A stretch of 64,000 bases of DNA from positions 1 through 64,000 of the forward strand of contig JADJSY010000045.1 of NCBI GenBank assembly GCA_016711435.1, in the 5' to 3' direction. A program made the position numbers and the translations under genes. The notes beneath the pieces are model-generated. The model saw nothing but the letters and a program-made list of their open reading frames with translations, made no database searches and was not told where the DNA came from. Shown here piece after piece: positions 8,121-17,800 of this stretch (position 1 is its first letter; every line of letters begins with the position of its first letter). This DNA comes from Lewinellaceae bacterium. GTDB lineage: Bacteria > Bacteroidota > Bacteroidia > Chitinophagales > Saprospiraceae.

Positions 8121-10193
8121 ATGTTCATGAAAAATGTATCCCTGCTGTGGATTACAGCTCTTTTCCTGATCGTTGCCTGCGGTCAGAAGCAGGAAAGCGC
8201 TACCACACAAACTACCTCTGCCGAACCTGAAAAGGTACTGCTCGACACTTTTGCCGACCTCCAAATCCTTCAATACGAATTGCCGGGCTGGGACAAACTC
8301 GATCTTCGGCAAAAAACCTTTATTTACTACCTCTCGGAAGCAGCGCTGGTTGGTCGCGATATGATTTACGACCAACACTGCAAGCACAACCTCGCCGTGC
8401 GGAAAACGCTGGAAGCCATTTTTAACAACTACAAAGGCGAACGCAGTTCCGCTAACTGGAAAGCCTTCGAGACGTATGCAAAACGCGTCTGGTTCAGCAA
8501 CGGCATTCACCACCATTACAACGAAACCAAGATACTCCCCGGCTGCTCCAGGGAATATTTCAGTTCCCTGGTTCAAAGCCTGGATGCTGCTGCATTGCCT
8601 TTGTCGCCCGGCGAAGATGTAAATACGTTTATGGCCAAATTGATGCCGGTTATGTTCGACCCGAAGTTATTTGCCAAACGAACCAACAAAGACGAATCCG
8701 TCGACGTGGTGAAAGAATCGGCGGTCAATTTTTATGAAAACGTAAGCGCGGCGCAGGTCGACGCTTTTTACAAAAATATGCTGCAATCTGCCGGGAAAAA
8801 CCCGCCGTCGTTTGGCCTCAACAGCAAATTGGTAGCAGATAAAGACGGCGTGCTCAAAGAGATCGTCTGGCGCGCCGGAAAAGGCAATATGTATGGCGAA
8901 GCCCTCGACAAAGTAGTGGAAAACCTGCAAAAAGCGCTGCCTTTTGCCGAAAACGACCAACAGAAAAAAGCCATACGTTTGCTCATCGAGTATTTCCAGA
9001 CCGGCGATTTGAAAAAATTTGACGAATACAATATCGCCTGGGTAAAGGATACCGCCAGTACCATCGACTTTATCAACGGCTTTATAGAAGTTTACCACGA
9101 CCCAAAAGGTTATAAGGGCGACTTTGAAGCCATTGTGCAGTACAACGACCCGGAAGCCACCGAAAAAATGGCCATCGTGAGCAAAAACGCCCAGTATTTT
9201 GAAGACAATAGCACGATACCGGCAGCATACAAAAAGAAAAGTGTGACCGGTGTTTCCTACCGCGTCATCAACGTGGCCATGGAGGGCGGCGACTGCGCGC
9301 CCAGCACCCCGATCGGCGTCAACCTGCCCAATTCCAACTGGATACGGGAACTGGGTTCCAAATCCATCAGCCTGAACAACATCGAAAACGCCTACGGCAA
9401 GGCCGGCGGCGCACTGGCTACCGCCGAATTTGCCAACGACCCGGAAGAAATCGAAAACGCCAAAAAATACGGCGAAGCCTGCGGCAAAATGCACACCGCC
9501 CTGCACGAGGTGATCGGCCATGCCAGCGGTCAAATGAAACCCGGTATGCCCGAACCGAATATTACCCTGAAACAATATTCCAGCACGCTCGAAGAAGGCC
9601 GCGCCGACCTGGTGGCCCTCTATTTTATGCCAGATCCGAAATTAGTTGAATGGGGTCTGCTGCCCGACGCTAATGCATATAAAGCCGAATACGACAGCTA
9701 TATCCGCAATGGCCTGCTAATGCAACTCCGCCGGCTCCAGCCCGGACACGACATCGAGGAAGACCACATGCGCAACCGCCAGCTGGTAGCAGCCTGGGTT
9801 TTTGAAAAAGGTAAACCCGACAATGTGATCGTTAAAGAAGTCCGCAACGGAAAAATCTACTACGACATCCGCGATTACGCCAAACTACGCGTCCTGTTCG
9901 GACAGTTACTGGCTGAAATGCAGCGCATCAAATCAGAAGGTGACTTCAAAGCCGCCCGCGATCTGGTGGAAAATTACGGCGTCAAAACGGATGCAGAAAC
10001 TGGTAAACAGGTAAAATCGCGTTATGCCAGCCTCCCCACCAAAGCCTACTCGGGTTTTGTACAACCCAAATTAGTGGCCGTCAAAGATGCTTCCGGCAAC
10101 ATCACGGATATAAAAGTGGAGCGGGAAACCGACTTCGTGCAGCAGATGCTCAGATTCGGGAAAGAATACAGCTTTATTAGAAGTGAGAAGTGA
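8121..10193 (+). CDS. Dipeptidyl-peptidase III family metallopeptidase (M49), lipoprotein
   Basis: 690 residues (or 688 from the second ATG at 8127). The signal sequence ends in a lipobox-like IVACGQ, so it is probably tethered to a membrane outside the cytoplasm. The zinc site of family M49 is present: HEVIGH (about residue 462) with the second-site motif EEGRAD about 28 residues later. M49 enzymes release dipeptides from peptide N-termini; Bacteroidota members are exported. Its last codons (FIRSEK, stop at 10191) fall inside the left arm of the large inverted repeat starting at 10179, so the C-terminus is partly encoded by a hairpin arm. Confidence 0.93.
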   Translation: MFMKNVSLLWITALFLIVACGQKQESATTQTTSAEPEKVLLDTFADLQILQYELPGWDKLDLRQKTFIYYLSEAALVGRDMIYDQHCKHNLAVRKTLEAIFNNYKGERSSANWKAFETYAKRVWFSNGIHHHYNETKILPGCSREYFSSLVQSLDAAALPLSPGEDVNTFMAKLMPVMFDPKLFAKRTNKDESVDVVKESAVNFYENVSAAQVDAFYKNMLQSAGKNPPSFGLNSKLVADKDGVLKEIVWRAGKGNMYGEALDKVVENLQKALPFAENDQQKKAIRLLIEYFQTGDLKKFDEYNIAWVKDTASTIDFINGFIEVYHDPKGYKGDFEAIVQYNDPEATEKMAIVSKNAQYFEDNSTIPAAYKKKSVTGVSYRVINVAMEGGDCAPSTPIGVNLPNSNWIRELGSKSISLNNIENAYGKAGGALATAEFANDPEEIENAKKYGEACGKMHTALHEVIGHASGQMKPGMPEPNITLKQYSSTLEEGRADLVALYFMPDPKLVEWGLLPDANAYKAEYDSYIRNGLLMQLRRLQPGHDIEEDHMRNRQLVAAWVFEKGKPDNVIVKEVRNGKIYYDIRDYAKLRVLFGQLLAEMQRIKSEGDFKAARDLVENYGVKTDAETGKQVKSRYASLPTKAYSGFVQPKLVAVKDASGNITDIKVERETDFVQQMLRFGKEYSFIRSEK

Positions 10194-10493
10194 GAGGGTG
10201 AGAAGTGAGAGACGTCCCGTTTGGCGACTTTCCTGGATTTAGCATGGGTTTTTCAGGCCTGTAAACGTGAATCGTATTTGGTGTTTGGTGTTTGGTGTTT
10301 CGGGGGCTTCGCCTTTGGCAGTAGTTGATATTTTGATCGAATTTTCACAAAAGCCAAAGGCGAAGCCCCCGAAACACCAAACACCAAACACCAAATACGA
10401 TTCACGATTACAGGCCTGAAATATCCAAACCCAAACCCTAGCAGCAGCTAAACGGGACGTCTCTCACTTCTCACCCTCTCGCTTCTCACCTCT
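10179..10493. repeat. Long two-part inverted repeat (about 110 bp of paired arms)
   Basis: Outer arms 10179-10222 and 10450-10493 pair with 2 mismatches in 44; they carry GTGAGAA words and GACGTCCCGTTT. Inner arms 10254-10319 and 10353-10418 pair with 1 mismatch in 66; they carry three GTTTGGT words then CGGGGGCTTCGCCTTTGGC. The loop is 33 bases. The repeat takes up most of the 414-base gap before the T9SS cargo gene, and its left arm includes the stop codon of the M49 peptidase. No U-tract follows on either strand. The remaining gap (10494-10607) holds no gene that I can see. Confidence 0.95.
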
Positions 10494-10607
10494 GGCTTAA
10501 CACTGGCTTAATACAGACTTAAACCAAACTTAATCGTGTCTTTCTCATTGCCTGATGCAGTCGGGCGACCTTTGCGGCGCATACATTTTCAAAAAAAATA
10601 TCCTGCA

Positions 10608-13508
10608 ATGAAAAAGACAATTCTACTCGTGCTCCTCTGTATTACCACCCTTTCGGGCATGTTTGCCCAGGTAACAGTATCGGGCGATATCACCACTAAC
10701 ACGACCTGGTCCAGATCGAACACCTATCTGCTGAGCGGTTTCGTGTACGTAAAAAACGGCGCTACACTGACCATTGAGGCTGGTACCACTATCAAAGGGG
10801 ATAAAATAACCAAAGGCACCCTGATCGTAACCCGCGGTTCAAAAATCATTGCCGACGGTACTGCTGATCAACCGATCGTATTTACCAGCAATGAAGCAGA
10901 ACCGACCTATGGCGACTGGGGCGGTATCATTATACTTGGCAACGGCACCACTAATACTTCATATCAAGCCCAGGCCGGCTGCGGCGAAATTGAAGGTGGC
11001 GTCAACAATGCTAACGGCGACGGCACTTACGGCGGCGCTTGCGGCGGTGGTACGCCAAATGCAGCGGACAATTCAGGTATCCTGAAATATGTTCGTATCG
11101 AATACCCTGGTATTGCATTCCAACCCAATAATGAAATCAACGGTCTGACACTGGGCGCCGTAGGCTCCGGCACTACGATCGACAACGTACAGGTTTCTTA
11201 TGCCGGTGACGACTCATTCGAGTGGTTCGGCGGTTCTGTCAACTGCAAACACCTGATCGCCTACCGCGGTCTGGATGATGATTTTGACGCCGACTTCGGT
11301 TACAACGGCAATATTCAGTTTGCTTATTCCCAGCGCGACCCGCTAGTAGCTGACGTGAGTGGCTCCAATGGCTTTGAAATTGACAACAATGGTACCGGTA
11401 CCGGCGCTACGCCTAAAACACGCCCGACGTTCTCCAATGTAACCATCGCAGGGCCTACCGGCGCTGTTGCGACCGACTATCGCCGCGCCAGCCACCTGCG
11501 TCGCAACAACGAAATTGCTATCTTGAATTCTGTTTTTGTCGGCTCCTATCCGGTGGGTTTGCTCATCGACGGCGACTCATGTATTTCTCATGCACAAACG
11601 GGTAAACTGGTCGTAAAAAATTCTTTCTACCACGGCATGACCACCCCGCTGTCGACCACCAATGCCGCTTTTGATATTGCCGCTTATGCTGCGGCCAATC
11701 AAATTTCGGTTGGTACCAATTCCGCAGACGCACAGTTGGTTAGCCCTTTTGATCTGAACCTCCCCAACCCGCGTCCACAGGCAACTTCACCGGTGCTGGG
11801 TTATGCCGATTTCTCTGATGCACGCCTTGGCGGCGGCTTCTTTACGCCGGTGAGTTATGCAGGCGCATTCGGCCCTTCCGGCGACTGGACGGCTTCCTGG
11901 TCGCGTTTCGGCGACGACCTTCAGCAGGTAGGTCTCGTGCCTACTCCGGAGGTAATTGTTTCCGGAAATATCACCACCAACACCACCTGGACGGCTGACA
12001 AAGTGTATGTTTTACAAGGATTTATCTATGTAAAAAACTGCGCAACACTGACGATCGAGCCAGGTACGGTAATAAAAGGCGACAAAGGCACCAAAGGCGC
12101 GCTGATCGTAACGCGCTGCTCGAAAATTGAAGCCGAAGGCACTGCAGACCTGCCGATTGTTTTCACCACCAATGACACCGAGCCGACCTACGGCTCCTGG
12201 GGCGGCATCATCATCCTGGGTAACGGCACAACGAATACTTCTTTCCAGAGCCAGGCTGGCTGCGGCGAGATTGAAGGCGGCGTGAACAATGCCAACGGCG
12301 ACGGCACGTATGGCGGCGCTTGCGGCGGCGGTACACCGAATGCAGCGGATAACTCAGGTACCCTGAAATATGTACGTATCGAATATCCCGGTATCGCCTT
12401 CCAGCCGAACAACGAAATCAATGGTCTTACCATGGGTGGCGTTGGTTCCGGCACGACCATCGATCATGTGCAAGTTTCTTACTGCGGCGATGACGCCTTT
12501 GAATGGTTCGGTGGTTCTGTCAACTGCAAACACCTGATCGCCTATCGCGCGCTGGATGATGATTTTGATACGGACTTCGGTTACAATGGCAATATTCAGT
12601 TTGCTTTCTCCGTACGCGACCCGGAAGTAGCCGATGTCAGCGCTTCCAACGGTTTTGAAATTGACAACAATGGGCAGGGCACTGGCGCAACGCCCAAAAC
12701 ACGCCCGACCTTCTCCAACGTAACCATCGTAGGTCCTACCGGCGATGTTGCTTCTGACTATCGCCGTGCCGCACATATCCGTCGCAATTCCGAACCGGCT
12801 CTGTTCAACTCGATTCTGATGGGCAACTACCCGGTCGGTATTTTCATCGATGGCGACTCTTGCGCCAACCATGCCAATACCAGCAAAATTGAAGTGAAAA
12901 ACACCTTTGTGGCCGGGCCAACTTCTTTGCTAACCACCACCAACACCGTAGGTTTTAATGTAACCAACTGGTTCAACACAGCCGCTTATGCTAACTCGGC
13001 ACTGGCTGCTTCCGATGCTATGAACCTGCAGGACCCGTTCAACCTCGACGCACCGAACGCTTCCCCGACTTTTGCTTCTCCAGCACTGGGCGCTGCTTCT
13101 TTCGCTTCGCCTCGTATCAATACGCCATTCTTTGAGCAGGTATCCTACGCCGGCGCTTTCGGCGGCCAGGAAGACTGGACGCAAGGCTGGGCCAAATTCC
13201 TGGAACTGAACGTAGACGGTTTGACCGAAACGAAAGACGCTGAAAAATACATCAGCAAAGTAAAACTGTTCCCGACCATCGCCAACGACTTTGTGACCCT
13301 GCAAATGGAACTGACCAACGCGGTTGATCTTTCTGTCGGCGTGTTTGGTTTGAACGGTCAGTATTTCGGCGAGCAAATCAACCAGAAATCGGTTGCCGGC
13401 GAACAAACGTTCACTTTGAACACCTCGAATCTTCCAATCGGCTTCTACCTGGTTCGTATCCAGGCTGGAAATGCCGTAAAAACGGAAAAACTGATCGTGG
13501 TACGTTAA
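10608..13508 (+). CDS. Large secreted protein, tandemly duplicated, with T9SS type A sorting domain
   Basis: 966 residues from the ATG at 10608, which gives a signal peptide (MKKTILLVLLCITTLSGMFAQ). The mature protein is two copies of a ~426-residue unit, starting at VTVSGDITTNTTW (~23) and VIVSGNITTNTTW (~449). They share long identical blocks such as GCGEIEGGVNNANGDGTYGG and IEYPGIAFQPNNEINGL. Content is Gly/Asn/Thr-rich beta structure, probably a beta-helix adhesin or surface-layer type; I do not recognise an enzyme. The last ~80 residues (KLFPTIANDF ... GFYLVRIQAGNAVKTEKLIV) are a type A T9SS C-terminal domain, so it should be exported through the outer membrane and anchored or released. 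Followed by a strong terminator. Confidence 0.92.
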   Translation: MKKTILLVLLCITTLSGMFAQVTVSGDITTNTTWSRSNTYLLSGFVYVKNGATLTIEAGTTIKGDKITKGTLIVTRGSKIIADGTADQPIVFTSNEAEPTYGDWGGIIILGNGTTNTSYQAQAGCGEIEGGVNNANGDGTYGGACGGGTPNAADNSGILKYVRIEYPGIAFQPNNEINGLTLGAVGSGTTIDNVQVSYAGDDSFEWFGGSVNCKHLIAYRGLDDDFDADFGYNGNIQFAYSQRDPLVADVSGSNGFEIDNNGTGTGATPKTRPTFSNVTIAGPTGAVATDYRRASHLRRNNEIAILNSVFVGSYPVGLLIDGDSCISHAQTGKLVVKNSFYHGMTTPLSTTNAAFDIAAYAAANQISVGTNSADAQLVSPFDLNLPNPRPQATSPVLGYADFSDARLGGGFFTPVSYAGAFGPSGDWTASWSRFGDDLQQVGLVPTPEVIVSGNITTNTTWTADKVYVLQGFIYVKNCATLTIEPGTVIKGDKGTKGALIVTRCSKIEAEGTADLPIVFTTNDTEPTYGSWGGIIILGNGTTNTSFQSQAGCGEIEGGVNNANGDGTYGGACGGGTPNAADNSGTLKYVRIEYPGIAFQPNNEINGLTMGGVGSGTTIDHVQVSYCGDDAFEWFGGSVNCKHLIAYRALDDDFDTDFGYNGNIQFAFSVRDPEVADVSASNGFEIDNNGQGTGATPKTRPTFSNVTIVGPTGDVASDYRRAAHIRRNSEPALFNSILMGNYPVGIFIDGDSCANHANTSKIEVKNTFVAGPTSLLTTTNTVGFNVTNWFNTAAYANSALAASDAMNLQDPFNLDAPNASPTFASPALGAASFASPRINTPFFEQVSYAGAFGGQEDWTQGWAKFLELNVDGLTETKDAEKYISKVKLFPTIANDFVTLQMELTNAVDLSVGVFGLNGQYFGEQINQKSVAGEQTFTLNTSNLPIGFYLVRIQAGNAVKTEKLIVVR

Positions 13509-13551
13509 TTCGGTTATCAGTTATTGGTTATCCGATCAGTACATTTCATAG

Positions 13552-13589
13552 AAAGCGCCGTCCGAAGTATTTCGGGCGGCGCTTTTTTT
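13552..13589. terminator. Intrinsic terminator after the T9SS cargo gene
   Basis: 15-bp stem (AAAGCGCCGTCCGAA with TTCGGGCGGCGCTTT, one G-U) and a GTAT loop, followed by seven T's on the + strand. Also faces the end of the small minus-strand ORF at 13619. Confidence 0.92.
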
Positions 13590-13618
13590 ATCATCGTTAC
13601 TAAACGCAATCAATCTGA

Positions 13619-13783
13619 CTACTCGGCTATTTTGCAGCATTCGGCAGATTGCTCTTGTGTGCAACAGGCGGGAAAACAACAGTCCGCAGCGCCGGAATTG
13701 AACTGGCGGTATGCCGCGAAGCCGGATACAGCCAGGCCCAGCAGGATCATACCTACGAGCAAAGATTTTTTCGCTTTCATCAT
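13619..13783 (-). CDS. Small cysteine-rich exported peptide (54 aa), unknown
   Basis: Too short for standard ORF cut-offs. It starts MMKAKKSLLVGMILLGLAV, a lysine-rich signal sequence, then a short mature region with three cysteine pairs: DCCFPACC and ECCKIAE at the C-terminus. Two adjacent ATGs (13783, 13780) are possible. The CC-x-x-x-CC spacing suggests metal or metalloid binding, which is inference. It lies downstream of another tiny cysteine-rich ORF and a SigZ-like sigma factor on the same strand. Coding status is supported by the signal-peptide pattern and clustered cysteines, not by any homology I can name. Confidence 0.55.
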   Translation of the reverse strand: MMKAKKSLLVGMILLGLAVSGFAAYRQFNSGAADCCFPACCTQEQSAECCKIAE

Positions 13784-13865
13784 TTTAAATTTGAAATGAA
13801 CAGATAGTCAGATAAAAATATTTAATGTGCGGGGGCGTAAGACCCTACGGTACGCACACTAAACT

Positions 13866-13940
13866 TTAGCAGCATCCGCCGCCACAACCCGTTTCGCAGC
13901 AGTCGCCGCCGGAGAAAGAAACAAACAATACGTTTTTCAT
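13866..13940 (-). CDS. Micro-ORF encoding a 24-aa cysteine-rich peptide
   Basis: Begins MKNVLFVSFSGG and ends DCCETGCGGGCC: five cysteines in twelve residues followed immediately by a TAA stop. It has a start codon 12 bases downstream of a perfect 10-bp dyad and lies between the SigZ-like sigma factor and the 54-aa cysteine-rich ORF, all on the minus strand. The Cys/Gly terminal cluster looks like a metal-chelating tail. Without a comparison it could be chance, but the density of cysteines in frame with a start and a stop, next to a second CC-rich ORF, makes translation plausible. Confidence 0.45.
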   Translation of the reverse strand: MKNVLFVSFSGGDCCETGCGGGCC

Positions 13941-13952
13941 GTGTCGAAAATT

Positions 13953-13990
13953 TTTAAGTGAATAATGTGGCCGAAGCCGGTTCACTTAAA
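13953..13990 (-). promoter_or_regulatory. Dyad symmetry in the leader of the cysteine-rich micro-ORF
   Basis: TTTAAGTGAA (13953-13962) is exactly complementary to TTCACTTAAA (13981-13990) around an 18-base centre containing GGCCGAAGCCGG. It sits just upstream of the ATG at 13940, where an operator or an RNA hairpin would control expression. Role inferred from position. Confidence 0.5.
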
Positions 13991-14018
13991 TAGACGAGAT
14001 ACGGAAAAAAAGACGCAT

Positions 14019-14110
14019 CATACTACTGGACATTTTGGTGGAACGAGACCTATAAGGTTTTTGAAACCTTACAGGTCTGAACGCTATTGAATAAAATGTC
14101 CAGTAGTGTG
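14019..14110. repeat. Nested inverted repeat at the end of the sigma-factor gene
   Basis: Outer arms 14019-14036 and 14093-14110 (ACTACTGGACATTTT core) pair with 1 mismatch in 18. Inner arms AGACCTATAAGGTTT (14046-14060) and 14064-14078 pair with 1 mismatch in 15 around a TTG loop. It lies directly 3' of the sigma-factor stop codon on the minus strand and may end its transcript, but no strong U-tract is visible. Confidence 0.85.
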
Positions 14111-14113
14111 GCA

Positions 14114-14656
14114 TCAACATGTTTTTTCCAGACAGGCAACCTGCATCAGGTTGCCATATTTATCTGCCTCGATCTGGCAGCACTGCGTGAATAAACCATA
14201 CAACTCCGTTCGTGCGCGTTGCACGCGGCTCTTTGCCCCGGAGTACCCGATGTTCCATTGCTGCGCCAGTTCTTTTTGCGAAATATTTTGTAAATCAGCC
14301 AGTTGCAACGCCTCTTTGTGGTGTTCAGGCAACAACTCCAGAAAAGGGCGAACGCAATCCGCCATCCATTGGTTGAATTCCGCAGGCGATAAATCAGCCG
14401 ATTGAGTAGCAGCCTGCTCTATTTCCACCACCGGCAGCCGTTTTTGTTTATAATAATCGAGCAGCGTATTGCGGGTAATTTGCCAAACCCATGCCGGCAG
14501 GCTTTCCTGTTTGCTCAGCGTGGGCAATTTCAGGTGTATTTTAATAAAAATTTCCTGTAATAAATCGTCTGCATCCTGCTTGCACTTGACGCGCTGCACC
14601 AAATAACGCCGCAAATGCCGGCTAAATCCTGTCCAAATCGAGGTTGTATCAGTCAT
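14114..14656 (-). CDS. ECF-type RNA polymerase sigma factor, SigZ-like
   Basis: 180 residues from the ATG at 14656 (MTDTTSIWTGFSRHLRRYLV); an upstream in-frame start at 14716 would only add a poorly conserved extension. Region 2 is KCKQDADDLLQEIFIKIHLKLP, with WVWQITRNTLLDYYKQ; region 4 helix-turn-helix is ISQKELAQQWNIGYSGAKSRVQRAR. The C-terminus carries extra cysteines (CCQIEADKYGN...ACLEKTC), a tail I associate with the SigZ subgroup. No anti-sigma factor gene is adjacent; the cysteines themselves could sense metal or redox state (inference). The two tiny cysteine-rich ORFs downstream are candidate targets or partners. Confidence 0.85.
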   Translation of the reverse strand: MTDTTSIWTGFSRHLRRYLVQRVKCKQDADDLLQEIFIKIHLKLPTLSKQESLPAWVWQITRNTLLDYYKQKRLPVVEIEQAATQSADLSPAEFNQWMADCVRPFLELLPEHHKEALQLADLQNISQKELAQQWNIGYSGAKSRVQRARTELYGLFTQCCQIEADKYGNLMQVACLEKTC

Positions 14657-14720
14657 AATCGCAAAGGCGGCTTTGTCCGCCCGGACAAAAGACGAAAGAT
14701 TGGAAAAAAGACGCAAATAT

Positions 14721-14844
14721 GTCAGGGATGAGGAATGAGGGATGAGGAATGCCGAGCGTGATTAACAGGAATGAGGAATGCCGAGCGTGATGTCGGACAT
14801 CGCGCTTGGCATTCCTCATTCCTCATCCCTCATTCCTCATTCCT
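14721..14844. repeat. Inverted repeat of GAGGAATG words between secA and the sigma factor
   Basis: Inner arms 14767-14794 and 14796-14823 pair with 2 mismatches in 28, with essentially no loop. The left side carries a second copy of the unit GATGAGGAATGCCGAGCGTG (from 14742), so alternative pairings exist; the right side continues in CATCCCTCATTCCTCATTCCT to 14844, matching the leftmost words. It ends 5 bases from the secA stop codon. Confidence 0.92.
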
Positions 14845-14849
14845 ATTAT

Positions 14850-17800
14850 TTACGCTCCGTGGCAGTTCTTATACTTCTTCCCGCTTCCGCAGGGGCAGGG
14901 TTCGTTGCGGCCCACCACTTTTTCCTTCACAATAGGTTGGATGCGTTGAACCGGGCCGTTGTGGCCGGCAGCGGCGGCGGCGCGCTGGGCGGCCATCTGT
15001 GATTCCGTCATTTCCTGGCCCGAGTTATTGGCCCGCAGTCGGCTGGCTTGTGCCCGGCGCTGTGCTTCAGCGGCAGCGGCCTGCTGTTGCGAACGCTGCA
15101 CCTGTTGTTCGTCGGGCAGCGTCAGCGATCCTTTGAGCAGGAAAGAAGTGACACTTGTGTTGATATGACCGATTAATCCTTCAAACAGGTTGTAGGCCTC
15201 CATTTTATAGATCACCAGCGGGTCTTTTTGTTCAAACGAGGCGCCCTGAACGGATTCTTTCAGGTCGTCCACATTGCGGAGGTGTTCCTTCCAGGCATCG
15301 TCGATCAGCGCCAGCGTGGCCACTTTTTCGATGTCGTGCATAATGGATTTACCATTCGTCCGGATGGCTTCTTCCATATCGGCGCTGATATTCAGGCCGA
15401 GGCTGCCATCAGTGAACGGCACAACAATGCGTTTGTAGCGGTGGCTTTCGCGGGCATACACATCTTTGATAATAGGCAACAAACGATCGCCCACCTGGCG
15501 GGATTTATAATCGTACAAATCGAACACCTGCTGCTGGAAAGTAGCCAGCACCGTATTCATCGAGGCCGTTTTAAACCAGTTCGGTTCCATTTCAGGGTCT
15601 ACGCCAATGAGGCGGATGGCATCGAGGCGAAAGGTTTCAAAGTCGCCGCCTTCGCGGTGAACCTGCACCAGTTCGGCAGTAATAGCTGTGAACGCATTGT
15701 TGATGTCAACAGAAAGGCGGTCGCCGAACAAGGCGTTGTGGCGTTTTTTGTAAATCGCCTCCCGCTGAATATTCATCACGTCGTCGTATTCGAGCAGGCG
15801 CTTGCGAATACCGAAGTTGTTTTCCTCTACTTTTTTCTGGGCGCGTTCGATGCTGTTGGTCACCATCGAATGCTGGATCACATCGCCTTCTTTATGGCCC
15901 ATTTTGTCCATCAGACCGGCTATGCGGTCACTTTGGAACAAGCGCATCAGCTGGTCTTCGAGCGACACATAGAACTGCGACGAACCCGGGTCGCCCTGAC
16001 GGCCGGCACGCCCGCGCAACTGGCGGTCGACGCGGCGGCTTTCGTGGCGTTCGGTACCAATAATGGCCAAACCGCCGACTTCTTTGACGCCGACGCCGAG
16101 TTTGATGTCGGTACCGCGACCGGCCATGTTGGTGGCGAGGGTCACTTTGCTGGCGTGACCTGCTTCCGCCACAATTTCCGCTTCGCGCTGGTGCTGTTTG
16201 GCATTCAGCACGTTGTGGTCGATGCCACGCATTTTCAACATCCGCGACAGCAATTCGGAAATTTCCACCGACGTAGTACCTACCAGAATGGGTCGGCCTT
16301 GATCGCGGAGTTTGATAATATCATCGATGACGGCATTGTATTTCTCACGAGCCGTTTTATAGACGAGGTCTTCTTCGTCTTGGCGGGTGATCGGGCGGTT
16401 GGTAGGCACCACCACCACGTCGAGTTTGTAGATGTCCCACAATTCCTTGGCTTCGGTTTCCGCCGTACCGGTCATACCTGCCAATTTGTGGTACATGCGG
16501 AAATAGTTCTGGAGCGTTACGGTGGCGTAGGTTTGTGTGATCTCGCCGACTTTTACATTTTCTTTGGCCTCCAGCGCCTGGTGTAAACCGTCGGAGTAGC
16601 GGCGGCCTTCCATGACACGTCCGGTTTGCTCATCCACGATTTTCACCTCGCCGTCCATCACAATGTATTCATTGTCATTTTCAAACAGGGTATATGCTTT
16701 CAGCAGTTGGTGAATGGCATGAACGCGGCGACTTTTTACCCCGTAATCCTGCGACAAACGCTCTTTGGCTTCTATCTTTTCATCGTGGCTGAGGCTGCTG
16801 TTCCGGTCGATAAACACCAGTTCTTCCGCGATATCGGGCATGATAAAGAAGCTGGGTTCATTGCTGAATTTGGAAAGAAAATCGACGCCTTTTTCCGTCA
16901 ATTCTACCTGCCGGTTTTTTTCGTCGATATTGAACAGCAACTCGCGGTCTACTTCAGGCATCCGCTTCGCATTCTCCTGCAAATAAACGTTTTCCGATTT
17001 TTGAAGCAGCACTTTGATGCCGTCTTCACTCAGGAATTTGATGAGCGGACGCGATTTGGGCAATGCACGGTGCGCGCGCAGCAGGGCAAGACCGCCGCCG
17101 CCTTCTTCTGCGCTGGTGTTACCCGCCGCGATGAGTTTGCGGGCTTCCGTCAGAAACTGGGAGGAAAGTTTGGTTTGTTCTTCGAGCAGGCGTTTGACGG
17201 TCGGGTTCAGTTCGACGTATTCCTGGTCGTCGGCGCCGCGGGTGACGGGGCCGGAAATAATCAAGGGCGTCCGCGCATCATCGATCAAAACGGAGTCCAC
17301 TTCGTCGACAATCGCGTAGTGGTGTTTGCGCTGCACCAGCTCTTCGGGGCTGATGACCATGTTGTCGCGGAGGTAATCGAAGCCGAATTCGGAGTTGGTG
17401 CCGAAAGTGATGTCGGCGCGATAGGCTTCAATACGCTCTTTGGAATGCGGCCGGTATTTATCGATACAATCGACCCGGAGCATCAGAAATTCGTAGATCG
17501 GGCCTACCCATTCGGAGTCGCGTCGGGCCAGGTAGTCGTTCACGGTTACTATGTGTACACCTTCGCCGGCCACGCCGTTGAGGTAAGCGGGCAAAGTACC
17601 GACCAAGGTTTTACCCTCACCGGTAGCCATTTCGGCGATTTTACCATCGTGCAACACCATGCCACCCATCAACTGAACGTCGTAGTGCACCATGTTCCAC
17701 AGCACTTCGCCGCCGGCGGCCAGCCATTTGTTTTTCCAGATGGCCTGCTCGCCTTGTATACTGACGTGGATTTTACCCGGCTGGGCAGCCAGTGCGCGGT

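Noticed and set aside
10254..10418. Iterated GTTTGGT words as a possible CRISPR array
   Set aside because: Units are 7 bases with no spacers, arranged as mirror-image arms; no cas genes in the window.
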